Origin: Antedon bifida
Taxonomy: Eukaryota > Echinodermata > Crinoidea > Comatulida > Antedonidae
Length of the DNA stretch: 64,000 nt
Assembly: GCA_963402885.1 (NCBI GenBank)
Contig: OY727100.1
Span: 9,393,395-9,457,394, forward strand
Direction: 5' to 3'
The translations under genes were made by a program, and so were the position numbers. This document shows positions 13,701 through 23,930 of the stretch, one piece after another (the stretch's first letter is position 1; the number at the start of each line of letters is the position of its first letter). The notes under the pieces were generated by a model that saw only the letters and a list, made by a program, of their open reading frames with translations, did not search any database and was not told where the DNA came from.

Positions 13701-16700
13701 GTTTGAAGTTTCTCATGTGATTCTAAATACAGACAGAAAATATTATAAAATATAAACAAACTAACACGCTTGCACGTAGTAATACTACTTGTAGTTCATT
13801 CTTATTATAGCGCTTATAAGCAAGCTCTCAATGCGCTGCACATTATTACCCCAGTAATTTTAAGGGACACCTTTGGAACACAACAAATTGTCGTCTGAAT
13901 AGTGGTTGGCTGTAGAGTTTAAATATATATCACCTTTTGTTATTTCACAGGAAAATGTCCCCTTAATAGAGGTGACCCAAAGGATTTACTATGTTTATAT
14001 GTATTGTATCTCTTTTGGATGAATTTTAATTGTAAATATTGTATTTTCCTATATTGTAATTTTTAAAAATTAGATAAAGAGGGCCTATGGATATCAGCTC
14101 GCATGCGAGGGAACAGGAAGGATCACCCTTTTTAATATTGATGATAAACATTTAAAATGGGATATACTGTACTGGTCAATACATTCAATACACATACTAA
14201 TATTTACAATTTGAGTTACTCACCTCTCTCTTCTGTAAGTTTATCTAGGATTGTATTCTTATCATTCAAGTCACCCTTAAGGGTAGCCTCAAGTTGAGCT
14301 ATTTGTACTTTAAGCTGCTTCTCATTGGCACGATATTGACGTTCTCTCTCAGCATCAAAAGCACTGCAGAAATATATACATATATATATATATATATACA
14401 TAATTTTAGGAAAGAGTGAAATATTATGTTGAACAAACCAACATTTTAACAGAACAGTTTCAATACTCTTTTTGTGGGTATCATTGTGATCTTCCATAAA
14501 GCTCTGTCTACACTATAAAAAATGTGATGTGCCCATACAGTATATGGACATGATGGTGTCATCACTACCATATTTGGGCATCACTACCATATTTGGGCAC
14601 ATCACATTTTTTTGGTCAAACTAGTTCGATAGTGTAGACAAAGCTTAAGAAAACCAATCAAAAAGTTGCATTTAAATAAAAATAGTATGAGCATTCATAG
14701 TGCTTCCATTTCTAGGCTGTGTCCATACTGCATATCTACGAAACGAAGATTAAAAATTAAAAGTTTTGTTTTAGGAATTATTGAACATGCACATGCAAAA
14801 AACTTAACATTAAAAAGTAGAAAAGAAAAACAAAATTATAATTTATCATAATACAGTATGATTTATTAAAATAGGTTTTTTAAATTGTTAACTTTGACCT
14901 CGGTTGTATCATAAAGTGGTTGAGAGTGTCAATTACCCTACAATGAGTTGCAGTTTACTCAAAATACGGTAGTACATCCTGGATGAAATCATTAGGTAGA
15001 TGAATTCGTGGAATAAGTGCCGTGGAGATGTATGTGTAAAACATCTAGTCCACTGTGCTTTGAGATGGTTACCATATAATGCAAAATATAATACAAATCT
15101 ATTCCATAAACATATGGACAGCATGGAATAACTCTTTCACATCACCTAGCAAAACTCCAGAGACACTCTATTCGTATAAGCCGTGCATTCAACACAAGAC
15201 AAGCGTTTATCTATATCAATTGTAACTTTAAAGTCTAAAGAATATATATTTTTGTTAAATAATTTCACAAACCTATTTAACAGTTTTTCATTTGCCTCTC
15301 TTAAGATTTCTTTCTCACTTTCTATATCTGAAATTCTTTCATGAAGCTATAGGAAATAAATAATGAAGAAAAGAATGATTAAAAACTAAATAACTTTGTA
15401 ATAAAATTGAGGTAGAAAGTACAAAAATAAGTGATTAGATGGCTGGCTATTATGCTTAATTCTGAGATATGCTGAAAGAGTGTACCTGTCTCCTATATTC
15501 CATGATACTTTTTTTTATTTTATTTTATTTTCAGGCACAAAAATACATCGGTGCAGCACCCTGAGGATTGCCATGAGTGCAAAGCACTATCGAGATGGCT
15601 CTCCATATACTGCACTTGAACATATAAGTAAGATACATAGATAGTGAATAATTAACACACCTATACGATATCTTTCCATAGTAGCCTTTTTTCGCTAGAT
15701 TTTTACAAAACAATCCACAAAACACAATAAACTTTTTGTTTTTTCACTTTTCAAAAGAAGTGGAGCTAGCTCTACCAACCTCTATATCTGCATAAGAATT
15801 ATATTTTCCTAATGCACATACCTCTGCTATGATTCTCTGTGTCCCACTTCCTTGTTTGAGTTGGTTTTGTAACGTAAGTACCTTATTTTGTTCAATTTGT
15901 ACCAGTTTATTCTGCTCTTCAATTTCCAACACCATAGCATCATGACTCTTTTTAACAGTTTTCAAGTTCTGCAATTAGAGATGCAAACTACATAATTGGT
16001 TTCTTCTACTAACAAATAGCAGTGGCAGATCCAGGATTTGAAATATGGAAAAAAAGATAATCTAATGTCCTATGTTTTGCATTGTAAATTAAAAAAATTA
16101 GGGATTCTTTGGCTGGATTAGTTAACTCCTCCACCACTACACAAATCATATACCCAGCCCATTACAATATAAGGTATATTTAAGTACTGAAAAGACTCAT
16201 TGTGTATACCATTGTCATGGACTGTACCATTGATCACTCCTTGGTTAATAAATTACGCATCTTTAGAATGATCTTTTATTTTTAGATGCTGGTCGAACAT
16301 TATTTAAATTGAAAAAAAAAAGAAAATTTTGGACAGCAGATTTACTATTGATAGTCGTCAGGTGTTTGTAAACTGGGCATAATTAAGGGGTATACCCTCC
16401 CTCACCACTGTGTGGTAAAACGTGGTTTCCATTAGCGACGCAACGTAATGCAACTTACACAACGTAGGAAAATGCCCTTCGAGTAATTGTGTTTGCCCCC
16501 ACCTGTGTGAAATCAAACCTTCCTATTGTAATAGGAACGTTAATTCCCGAAGACTTGACCTGGTTCACCCAGCGTACTTGGCTACGCACTGTACTGACTC
16601 GACCTGGTTCACCCAGCGTACTTGGCTACGCACTGTACTGTGTTTTCCAGTGTTCTTGCGTCTTGCGTTGTTGCTTGAAATCAAACTGGCCATAGTGATG

Positions 16701-19700
16701 ATTGCAGCACTGTTGCGTCATTAGTTCCCACTTGAGATTAGGCAAAACAGCACTTTGCATTGATACGTCGCTGCATTGTGTTCTAGTGGGAACCTAGCTT
16801 AAGCGATCAAAGTTGGTTGCAAAGATTGGAAATAGGCTATTTAATGAAATGAGAAAAGAACAGCAAAAGTTTACCTCTTGTAGACTGGCAAACTGTGTTT
16901 GTAGTGCTGTTAATTTGCTAGATTTATCTTTTAGCTCACGCTGTAGACGAATCAATTCTACATTCTCTTGAATATTTGACCTGAAAAAAATAAAGGATAT
17001 TATTTAGTATTGAAATATGAAATATTTCAACTGAAATTAGATACTTATTATTCTACAGTAAATGTAGTATTATCTTCTTCTTCTTTTTCATCTATTTTTC
17101 GAATTAATTATTAATTATTTATGTATTATGAATACAAATGTTCATCTGGTTTTTAGATACAAATAAATTGACGATTTAAAAAAAAAAATAAGTATTGTCA
17201 ATTTATTTATGTATATTAGGTATGACTTTCTGCTATCAATTTAAAGAACTGGTAATACAGAATTTTTAAATGAGTTGAGTTTTATTTTGTATACCAACAA
17301 ATATAAAATTATACAATATTTTAAGTCTATTGCAAGACTGTTTAATAAATAATATAGTAATGATAATATTCTATCATTTATAGGAAAATTCAATTTAATT
17401 AGTAGAAGGAAAAAGTATACAATATAATTTAGTATTTTTTGTACCTTTTAACATTTGGTTGTAAAGGCTCATATGGTCTCATACAGATGTTTAATTTCAG
17501 CAAATTATTATATTAATTTATTTGTATGTATAGTACACAAACAATACAATACAGACTGACAATACAAAAACAAACTATACAACACAAACAGATAAACGCA
17601 AAACATATGATTAGGTTAAAACAGTAATCTGCCTGTAACATGCTTCAAACATTCATAATAATTGGCAATGGTAGTCAACATTTTAAGGAGATCATTTACT
17701 GTATATAGTGCTCAGGGATGGCAGGGAGTGGTTATGAGGGGAAAAGATTTCTTGTGTAGGTGCTGTATTAAAATTAGGATGGTTGGAAGGCTTTAAAAAA
17801 ATAAGTACTTGGCATCTCAGGCCAACACAATTCTAGAGTGCTTTGTGAGCAAGGAAGGAGCAGGGTATCTGTGGGCGCTACATACCAGGAAAAAATCCCT
17901 ATACTCTTTTTCAATAAAGTATTGATTTCATTTTTTAGCAAAAGGAGAATTTAAGCAAGAAAATACTGTCAGGTAATTTTTGTACACAAGTCTGTTTCCT
18001 CACAATGGCATCATCTCTCTCTACATGTGTTAATATCAATCAAAGAAACAACATCACTAACACATATGAAAAATAATTAGGAATGTTACGACACGCGTGC
18101 AATATGAATGTGCTTGTGATGTGGGCTACCTACCTGGCTGTTTGTCTGTTGAAAAGTGAAAGAAGAGTTGCCATATTAAGACAATTATGCATAAAGAATA
18201 TTTGCAAGTCTAACACAACAAAATACAGATAGTAAACAACATTGATCTAAGCAGTACAGAGCAGAAATTTGTTTCAACTACTACATACATGGAACATGAA
18301 ATATTGGAGAATAAATTGAAGGAAAACAAATAAACTAGTTTAAAAAAATCACAGAGGTATTGAACTTATTAAGAGAATATGTTTTATTTGTGAAAAAAGA
18401 CTATTAGAAATTAGTCTGTGACTTGACTGTATTGAGGAAAGGTATGTGTCTCGCATGTAAGGGTGTGTGGCGCAGTGTGTTGGACATTGGACTACTGATC
18501 GTGAGATCGCATTTCTAATCCACCTCTGCCGCATTGCTTGTATCCTTAGGCTAGATACTTTACTAGGTGTATAAATGGGTACCCAGTTAGATCAAGACAC
18601 AATTTTGCGCTGATTACTAGCTGCATAGTGGGAGTATGTTTCATAAACTCATAAACTACAGGATGGGAAGCCAATGCTTTATAAACCAGACTCATAATAG
18701 TGATGTTGAATTGCAGGAACAAAATCCTGGCACCAACCAAGAATACATTTCCTAAAACTATGGCTTAACAAACAACTAACCTTTGACCTTGATTCATCAT
18801 TCGCTTTAATTGTAATATTTCTTCATCATGTTCTAATTCCCTTGTCTGCATCTATAAAAGCAAAATGTTTTAAGATATTGCTTTTAAACATATTCAAATG
18901 CAAAATGTTATATAACACACCTGGTTGTATTCTTGCCATTTGATTGGTTAAAATCACATCACATGCCATTCATTATTTTCAATAATGAACAGCACTATTG
19001 AATTGATTTTTGTAAAAATGTGTTGGCATATGTAGTGCTTGTCACCAATAACTGTTCTACTCCCATGTTCAAAATTGGAGTGCTGTGTTTATGAATAGCC
19101 TAGCTTCCCAGACTAGCCTTGGATGATGATTCAAGATGGATTGATGGAATAAAAGTGTAGAACAGTAGGTGTGTTATAAAATAAATAATGACTGTATTTG
19201 TTCAATGGCAATAATATTTCATTTATTGAAAAATTAACTGCTCTATTTAACTCGGCTCCGCCTCATTTAATAAAGAAGTAAATCTTTCAGCGAATGAATT
19301 ATTCATTATTTGTATTATACCTGATCTTGTAACATTTCTTTGTCATCTTCTAAAATATTTATTTGATCTTGTAATTGACTTATGAAATCTTCTCTGCAAA
19401 GTAAAATAAATAATATTTTTATTCCAGGCTAAATTAAGCACAACATAGAAATCTATTTCAAAATGGCAAGCACTGTAAAAGTAAATAGTGTGATTATTAT
19501 ATACCTGAATGGGCTAAGGCAATTTCACCAATTTATTTCAGCTGCACAGAATGCTCAGCATAAGTGAATTTTAAAAAAATAAAGCAAAAACTTACAATCG
19601 TTTGTTTTCTTCCCTAGCCTCTTCTAACAGACTGTGTCCATACCGTGGAAGGACATCTTGTCTAAATGCACGGGGCGTTGCTGATCTTTAAAATACAAAC

Positions 19701-22430
19701 AATTTTTAATTATTGAACTAAATAATTTCAAAACCTTAAAAAAATCAATGACATCTTTGCTATTAGTATGATATAAATGGGAGCAAATTAAACCGTTTCA
19801 ATAAAAAATAGTTCATGTTGAGCCGGTACATATTTTCATTCACAGCTACAAGGGCCAAATTAAATACGCCATAACAAATTCTCTAAGAGCATGCCTTATA
19901 TTCAATTGGTTGTAGTGTACCACATAACAGGTATATAAGTTTTGGGTCATGTAGACAAATGATTATCGTGCAGAGAGACTAGACTTTAATTCAGTTTAAG
20001 TGATTACTTGGTTAAAAAATAATGGTGAGTATAAGACGGCATGGAAAGGAACTGGCAACTCTACCACACAGCTCATTCTACTATGCTCAGAATGAATCAC
20101 TATAGTTATCCAACTGCATCTTGTTTGTTCAATTATCATTGACAAATAATTATGTTCATAACACTATTTTATGTAGATATTAATATGAACAAGCACGAAT
20201 GTGCGATACCCAGGGTAGAGCAAAAGAAGCCGTCATAAGACGGGATGTGGCGTCACATACACATCAATAACCTCGCTACCAAATAGTTTATATGGCTATA
20301 CGGTACCATCTTTGAGACGTCATATGGCTGCATCCGGTTTGAAATTTAAAAATCCGGCTCTATAGCTTTGAGGACATGTCCCTGTAGTATATTCATGCCA
20401 AATAAGGGAGGAGTAGTACTTTATAAATCGCACTTTTTACTCAATAGTGTCGGATGGAAGAGGAGAAGATGAGAGAGTCCTAGACTTGGGTACCCTGAGT
20501 AAAAATAAAGTAATCAGAGAATTTTGTAACTATTTGAATCAAACATACCTGCGATCATCAATGGGTGGTTTAGAATTCCGCCTGCCTGTGTCTGGTGATG
20601 CCTTAGCTCGACCCTGTTATGAGACATTAAAAACAATATGCATTAAAGACTTATTGATTATATGTCAAAGAGCAGGAACAGGAATGTTGAGCATTAATAT
20701 TAAATGCTTTAATCATAAAAAGAGAGAATCTATTCTGCAAAAATGACCCAAAAAAAAGCATGATTGTGTAAGGTCACCAATGTTTTACAACACATCACTA
20801 GTAACAAAAACCATGATTGTCAGCAAACCCCTAATACGTATTGAATAATATAAAATTCTGTTATCCTACTTACTGTGTCAATTCTGGACTGGACATGAGG
20901 GTAAGATGTCTGTCGTTTGCTCTGTGTCGCCAACTGCTGCTTTGCTATCATTAACTGAAAATTTGACCCAACAAAAGAATATAAAATTGTAACTTATTTT
21001 TTTTATTTATTTAATCTTCTATTTCCTACTGAGTAAAGTAAACCTTAGTTCAACCGAGATTCAGAGAAGAACTTGTTATCATTGATTTTACCAATTGCTG
21101 GTTATTCACGGTATGTCAATAAAATGCACGTTTATAAAAAAATCACATATAAAAGGTGTAGTTAAAGTAAAATACTGGATTGTTAGGCAGTGAGCATCTA
21201 CGCCTAACAATCCAGTATTTCACTTTTTAGGCCTGTTTTCCAAACTGAAACTGGGTTAATGTGAACATACAGTTACTGGGATTTGAACGCTTAGATTGGA
21301 CATTGCAAACAATGTCATACTGGTTTTTTCAAGGTGCCGGAAACAATGTCAAAAACAGTGTTGAATTAAAATGTTTATTAACCCGCATGTACAATTTCAT
21401 AGGGTAGTGCTGAGAAGATGCACCTAGTTCTGGCATACATAATATTTACATACATTTTGTAATGAAATACTTACCTTGTTCTTGTAAGCATCGTTCTGTT
21501 TTGTCAGTTCTCGTACTTTGGTATGGAGATCATCAAGCATTTCCTCCATCTCAATATCTCGACCTTTCTTCATTGCTCCTTCTGGTGCTTGTTTTTTCTT
21601 GTCATTCACAAGACGGAGCAGTTTTGTAGCCATCCTGATTTGATTTTTAAATAGATAAAAGCCTTGTTCACATTGCACTTGAAAAATGGTAAATTGAATT
21701 CTTTACCCAAGGCCATGGGTACTTTTGACCTTTGTTCGCACTTGAATTATTACGAGGTTAGTTTTACCATAAAGAACTGCAGGGTTTTAACAAGAATTAA
21801 CAACAGCATTGGACTTTAACAAGACCATGGACAGGATGGTCGGCAAACTTAATCATTAGTCTTGGTTAATTTAAACCTGAAGGAATTGTAGCTAACGTTC
21901 GGATTGGACTCTTGATGGTCAATTTGGACAGCGACTCGTTGATCAAGGCTATATTCTCGCGTAGTATAAAGAGTACAAAATTAAAATTAGGTATTTAGGT
22001 GTAAAGCCTTGAGGAATTCAGCACCTAAATCGGACATTGTACAGTACTTAAATTTGCCTGCATATTTTCTCCCCTTTTTTTAATTTACTTTTTAATTTTA
22101 TCCTCTTGTTTTCTTGCATGTCTTTTGAGAACCAAGTTTTCATCGTGCAGTCGTAAATATTTATCTTCCAGCTCTTCACGAGTTATCTTGGATATGGCAC
22201 GTCGTTCCTTTGCACGTCTTTGCTCACTATCTCCTGGAAACAATGCAAACAATAAAGATATAAATAAACATACCAAACATTCATCTTTTTTATTTTAAAC
22301 ATCTTTGCTAATTGTTTTTACTGTAGAAAATTAACCAATCAAAAATGTTAAATCTCTTACCAGGTCCTAATGCACCTCCATGTGACGGGCCCGCACCAGG
22401 ATCTCGAACAGGAACATCATCTGTATCCAT
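1243..22430 (-). CDS. RPGRIP1L: RPGRIP1-like protein (protein fantom orthologue), complete multi-exon gene
   Basis: Scaffold of the ciliary transition zone in the NPHP/MKS/Joubert network; vertebrate RPGRIP1L is about 1300 residues. The joined minus-strand exons give about 1386 residues. Residues about 1-600 are coiled coil and include the family signatures [19 protein letters not shown] and [13 protein letters not shown], then [14 protein letters not shown] [10 protein letters not shown] and [13 protein letters not shown] first C2 domain covers about 610-755 ([31 protein letters not shown]). A second C2 covers about 785-930 ([31 protein letters not shown]). An acidic, proline-rich linker covers about 930-1212 and includes 11 consecutive Asp. 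The C-terminal RPGRIP1 C2-like domain covers about 1213-1386 ([25 protein letters not shown]). The start is the ATG at 22430, before a weakly conserved acidic leader. The stop is at 1243-1245. No lesion was seen. RPGRIP1, the paralogue, is the only realistic alternative; conservation over the whole length favours RPGRIP1L. Confidence 0.96.
1490..1650 (-). mobile_element. tRNA-derived SINE
   Basis: On the minus strand, from about 1645 downwards, there is a tRNA-like head with an A-box-like TGGCACTGTGGC and a B-box-like GCTTCAAATCC about 40 bases later. The adjoining segment near 1490-1540 (ACAGAATGGGAAACCCATGC) also occurs, diverged, beside the SINE at 18.4-18.7 kb, which suggests a shared SINE body. 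It lies in the last intron of RPGRIP1L. Confidence 0.6.
2790..3560 (+). mobile_element. 5'-truncated non-LTR retrotransposon, RT C-terminal end
   Basis: Degenerate reverse-transcriptase C-terminal part on the plus strand, antisense to RPGRIP1L and inside its intron. One frame gives [19 protein letters not shown]. After a frameshift near 2900 another gives [33 protein letters not shown] and a stop at 3207-3209. A 3' UTR-like tail ends at AAATAAATCTGAATG near 3530-3545. This pattern (YLGxxxDxxLxW, then thumb and connection) is typical of LINE-type elements. It is too short to place in a clade. Confidence 0.85.
4741..4771 (-). repeat. GAT codon repeat encoding poly-Asp in RPGRIP1L
   Basis: Ten uninterrupted GAT codons and one GAC on the coding (minus) strand make 11 consecutive Asp in the acidic linker between the second and third C2 domains. 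A pure triplet tract of this kind is likely to vary in length between alleles without breaking the frame. Confidence 0.9.
4880..5385. repeat. Diverged tandem copies of a ~180-bp repeat, SINE-like
   Basis: Two copies of a block containing GTTGTTAATCTGGGTAGGCG, then a glycine-tRNA-like GGGTTCGAAG in the first copy, then TTGAGGAAGATTATAATTAC, start near 4890 and 5070. A third partial tail lies near 5340-5385. A similar tail (AACTGAGGACAATAAATAAT) occurs near 9570. The TTCGA core and the dispersed tail suggest a SINE, but no clear A box was found. It is in the RPGRIP1L intron between the exons at 4828 and 5557. Confidence 0.45.
6781..7005. mobile_element. MITE with 17-bp perfect terminal inverted repeats
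   Basis: AGACCCCATTTACACTT at 6781-6797 is the exact reverse complement of 6989-7005. The 225-bp element carries an internal GGCCGGAC-rich part and no coding capacity. I could not identify a target duplication with confidence. The same left end (AGACCCCATTTACACTT) recurs near 39810, so the family is dispersed. It lies in the RPGRIP1L intron and ends 51 bp from the exon at 7057. Confidence 0.85.
10969..11694. repeat. 42-bp minisatellite, open in three frames
   Basis: About 17 nearly identical 42-bp units (core ATCATGCTCAATATCTTCAG, then CATTGCACTTGAGGTTCATGAC) lie in the RPGRIP1L intron between the exons at 10687 and 12138. Forty-two is a multiple of three, so three frames stay open across the array. 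Sense to RPGRIP1L it would read as 14-residue [14 protein letters not shown] units. No conserved flanking exon joins it, so I treat it as non-coding. Variants (single base changes) are scattered in single units. Confidence 0.9.
11695..12087 (+). mobile_element. Penelope-like element, 3' fragment, inside the minisatellite
   Basis: Plus-strand fragment with three frames in succession. It reads [38 protein letters not shown] and NHIIDWEG. After an indel in the G run near 11862-11875 it reads [20 protein letters not shown], and after another [20 protein letters not shown]. This is the layout of the C-terminal GIY-YIG-associated region of Penelope-like retroelements (GETGR, IDW, NRDEG). Both sides are flanked by pieces of the same 42-bp unit, so it inserted into the array. 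Confidence 0.75.
12301..12735 (-). repeat. Tandem, decayed copies of the end of an RPGRIP1L exon
   Basis: Three units start near 12301, 12449 and 12590, each with ATTCTAAA. The third includes the 3' part of the true exon (12856-12636). The two intronic copies keep pieces of it: TTCCTCAAGTTTAGTGTCAT near 12505-12525 is identical to the exon, and TACTCTTCCAAT near 12409-12420 matches too. The copies have lost the donor site and carry small deletions, so they are exon ghosts, not alternative exons. Confidence 0.7.
14499..14646. mobile_element. Small MITE or hairpin element
   Basis: AAGCTCTGTCTACACTAT at 14499-14516 pairs with 14629-14646 with one mismatch. The inner arms also pair (ATGTGATGTGCCCATA with GGGCACATCACAT). 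A 19-bp internal duplication of CATCACTACCATATTTGGG has lengthened one arm. About 148 bp, non-coding, in the RPGRIP1L intron next to the exon at 14363. Confidence 0.8.
15510..15600 (-). mobile_element. 3' tail of a LINE or SINE with ATTTT repeats
   Basis: On the minus strand the sequence TGCACTCATGGCAATCCTCA leads to a simple tail (AAAATAAAATAAAATAAAA-like) at 15510-15535. A diverged copy of the TGCAGCACCCTG...TGAGTGCA core occurs near 49730-49760. A dispersed 3' end with a short A-rich microsatellite tail fits non-LTR insertion. No coding part remains. Confidence 0.5.
16425..16800. mobile_element. DNA element remnant with imperfect inverted ends
   Basis: The left end (GGTTTCCATTAGCGACGCAA) and the reverse complement of the right end (AGGTTCCCACTAGAACACAA) are related. 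Inside, a 44-bp block containing GACCTGGTTCACCCAGCGTA is duplicated in tandem at about 16557 and 16601. No transposase is encoded. The GC-richer composition contrasts with the surrounding intron. Confidence 0.5.
18134..18145 (-). other. RPGRIP1L: Candidate 12-nt microexon of RPGRIP1L
   Basis: On the minus strand a strong pyrimidine tract and acceptor (CTTCTTTCACTTTTCAACAG) is followed after only 12 bases (ACAAACAGCCAG) by a donor GTAGGTAG. Both neighbouring exons (18851-18781 and 16980-16875) have phase-2 junctions, so inclusion adds four residues (Q-T-A plus an Arg spanning the boundary) without a shift. It lies in the coiled-coil region. This is based on sequence only and is unproven. Confidence 0.4.
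18430..18740 (+). mobile_element. tRNA-derived SINE
   Basis: A tRNA-like head with A-box-like TGGCGCAGTGTGTTGG near 18470 is followed by a degenerate B-box (TTCTAATCC) near 18512. The body TAAATGGGTACCCAGTTAG (about 18573-18590) is a motif often seen in deuterostome tRNA SINEs. The tail ACAGGATGGGAAGCCAATGC is shared with the element at 1.5 kb. It lies in the RPGRIP1L intron, antisense to the gene. Confidence 0.75.
18907..19190. mobile_element. MITE-like element, TTATATAACAC family
   Basis: The left end TTATATAACACACCTGG leads into TTGCCATTTGATTGGTT. The right side near 19165-19190 contains the reverse complement of a related TTATAACACACCTACTG. The same left end and the CCATTTGATTGG motif occur at 48.03 kb, and both ends occur in inverted form at 42228 and 42947. 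Non-coding. Confidence 0.5.
21164..21227. other. Intronic hairpin with ~25-bp stem
   Basis: AAATACTGGATTGTTAGGC pairs with GCCTAACAATCCAGTATTT across a loop of about 13 bases, and the pairing continues outward (AAAGTA with CACTTTT-type bases, one mismatch). It sits in an RPGRIP1L intron. It could be a MITE relic or a miRNA-like hairpin. Sequence alone does not decide. Confidence 0.6.
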
Positions 22431-22844
22431 GGCTGCCTTATGAATACTGCAAATATTATATTACTGTTTAATATCTATACATACTCTACTACACATATGC
22501 TATGCACTATATTATAGGCTTAGTACTAATGAATAATAATTATTGATAATTTCAACTTAACACAAAGTCATTCATAAGCTCCTATCCTTTCATCAACAAT
22601 TATATTATATTATTACTAAACTGTATTATATTACAGTAGACCTGTCAAGTTTACTTAATATTGTTGATACTGTTAGGGCTGCGCAAATAAAAAAACATAA
22701 TCTGAGATGTTAAAAAACAATGTGCCTTGGCCCTGGCTATTTGTGAATAGAAAACTGGCGTCAACCGAGTTTTGATCGCCAGTTAAAAATACTTATGGAA
22801 AATACACTAATTCAGAATACACTAAGTATCGATTCAATTGACCG

Positions 22845-22990
22845 GCTGGTTGGCATAGTAGTGGTGTACTGTGGTTATGGACCTAGGGTTGGGAGTTTGA
22901 TTCTCTGCTTGATGACTGTATAATTTCTTTTTTGCAGGCTGCGTTGTTGTCAGGAATGGAATTAGGCTAGTGAATGTTCGATCGATGGGT
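22845..22990 (+). mobile_element. tRNA-derived SINE upstream of the RPGRIP1L start codon
   Basis: The head holds TGGCATAGTAGTGGTG (A-box-like, near 22853) and GGGAGTTTGATTCTC (B-box-like, near 22894) with tRNA-like spacing, followed by a short body ending in CGATGGGTAACG. The order and spacing are those of a tRNA SINE. It lies in the presumed first intron of RPGRIP1L, opposite in strand. Confidence 0.65.
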
Positions 22991-23209
22991 AACGAATTAG
23001 TTGAGGAAATACATTGACTAAACTACACTTTGGGTACATTGTTTTTTCTCCTTTATAACTTTAACCATAATAGAACATACATTTAAAAAAAATTAGGATA
23101 CCTGTAGGCTTTTTGCATTATTTTTAAAATTAAGCTATTAAAATGCAAATTTGCAGGTGGCCTGCCAGCTTGGTAATATAAATAATATGTGTCTTTAATT
23201 AATGCTATA

Positions 23210-23610
23210 ACTATTAGGCCTATCATCTAGGCATAGGCCTAGTAGTAGGGAGGCTATTAGTTTAGACTAATTATTCGCTACCCTACTACTAGGCCTAGGC
23301 TAGTAGTAGGCTAGGCCTAGGCTAGCTAGCTAGCAAGCCTACCAACTAGTACTAGACCTAGGCTACTACTAGTACTACTACTACTAGCTAGGCTATGGGT
23401 CTAGGCCTATACTAGCTAGGCTAGGTCCTGGCTGGTAGGCCCTTACTAGGCCTAGGCTAGGCTACTACTACTACTAGAGTCTAGAGGCCTAGCTATTCTC
23501 ATTTCCTAACCTAGGTAGGCCTAGCCTAGACCACATATAGGCCTAGGCCTAGGGCCAGGCCTACCTAGGTTAGGAAATGAGAATAGGCCTACTATACTAG
23601 GCCTCCTAGG
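23210..23610. repeat. CTAG/AGGCCT-rich palindromic block
   Basis: About 400 bp built almost wholly from TAGGCCTAG, CTACTACTA and CTAGG words. It includes a perfect 30-bp inverted repeat with arms at 23493-23522 and 23557-23586 and a 34-base spacer. Smaller blocks of the same vocabulary occur near 42430-42510 and 45040-45140. It is non-coding. The mode of spread is unknown; self-complementary simple words suggest slippage or hairpin-mediated growth. Confidence 0.85.
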
Positions 23611-23777
23611 CCTAGGCATTACACGGTATTTATGCAACGTAATAAAAAAGTTAATTACAAATGAATAAACCATCTATAAAGATACACAGAATTGCAATAA
23701 AATATGAAAAGATAGCAATTTTTTCCAGTGATCCGACGGTTGTTGATAGTTTGTTGTGTGTTGTAATAATCTTAACT

Positions 23778-23930
23778 ACGCATGCGTTTAATTAAAGCGC
23801 CACCTCGTGTTACAAGAATTCAAAGCAATAGATGTGTATCGATCTTATCTCTCCAGATCTTGAAATTGCTTTTTTCTGTACTTACGTATACCGTTTTGCA
23901 TTCCAGAAGAGGGTGTGTAACAATTTAAAT
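23778..23930 (-). promoter_or_regulatory. Possible first non-coding exon and promoter of RPGRIP1L
   Basis: The coding start exon has an acceptor at 22447, so a 5' UTR exon must lie upstream. A strong minus-strand donor (GTATAC then GTAAGTAC) at 23885 would end an exon beginning near 23886-23930. A palindromic ACGCATGCGT at 23778-23787 resembles an NRF1 site, common in promoters of broadly expressed genes. I found no convincing RFX X-box. Placement is inference. Confidence 0.3.

Larger units (their letters stand above)
1243..22446 (-). other. RPGRIP1L: Exon map of RPGRIP1L
   Basis: Exons in transcript order, all bounded by AG/GT and phase-consistent: 22446-22361 (ATG at 22430), 22233-22089, 21634-21475, 20954-20874, 20615-20549, 19680-19596, 19393-19321, 18851-18781, optional 18145-18134, 16980-16875, 15968-15822, 15346-15273, 14363-14224, 13722-13565, 13141-13075, 12856-12636, 12209-12138, 10687-10607, 10515-10400, 9937-9643, 9356-9191, 9005-8851, 8357-8232, 7735-7637, 7305-7057, 6394-6284, 5793-5557, 4828-4577, 4134-3942, 3767-3683, 1963-1830, 1355-1243. 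For 19680 I took the acceptor five bases inside a possible one at 19685, because only that keeps the frame into [12 protein letters not shown]. Edges were read by eye; one or two could shift by a few bases. Confidence 0.85.

Noticed and set aside
20447..20746. 99-codon plus-strand frame
   Set aside because: It is the shadow of the RPGRIP1L exon at 20615-20549 and has no coding resemblance of its own.
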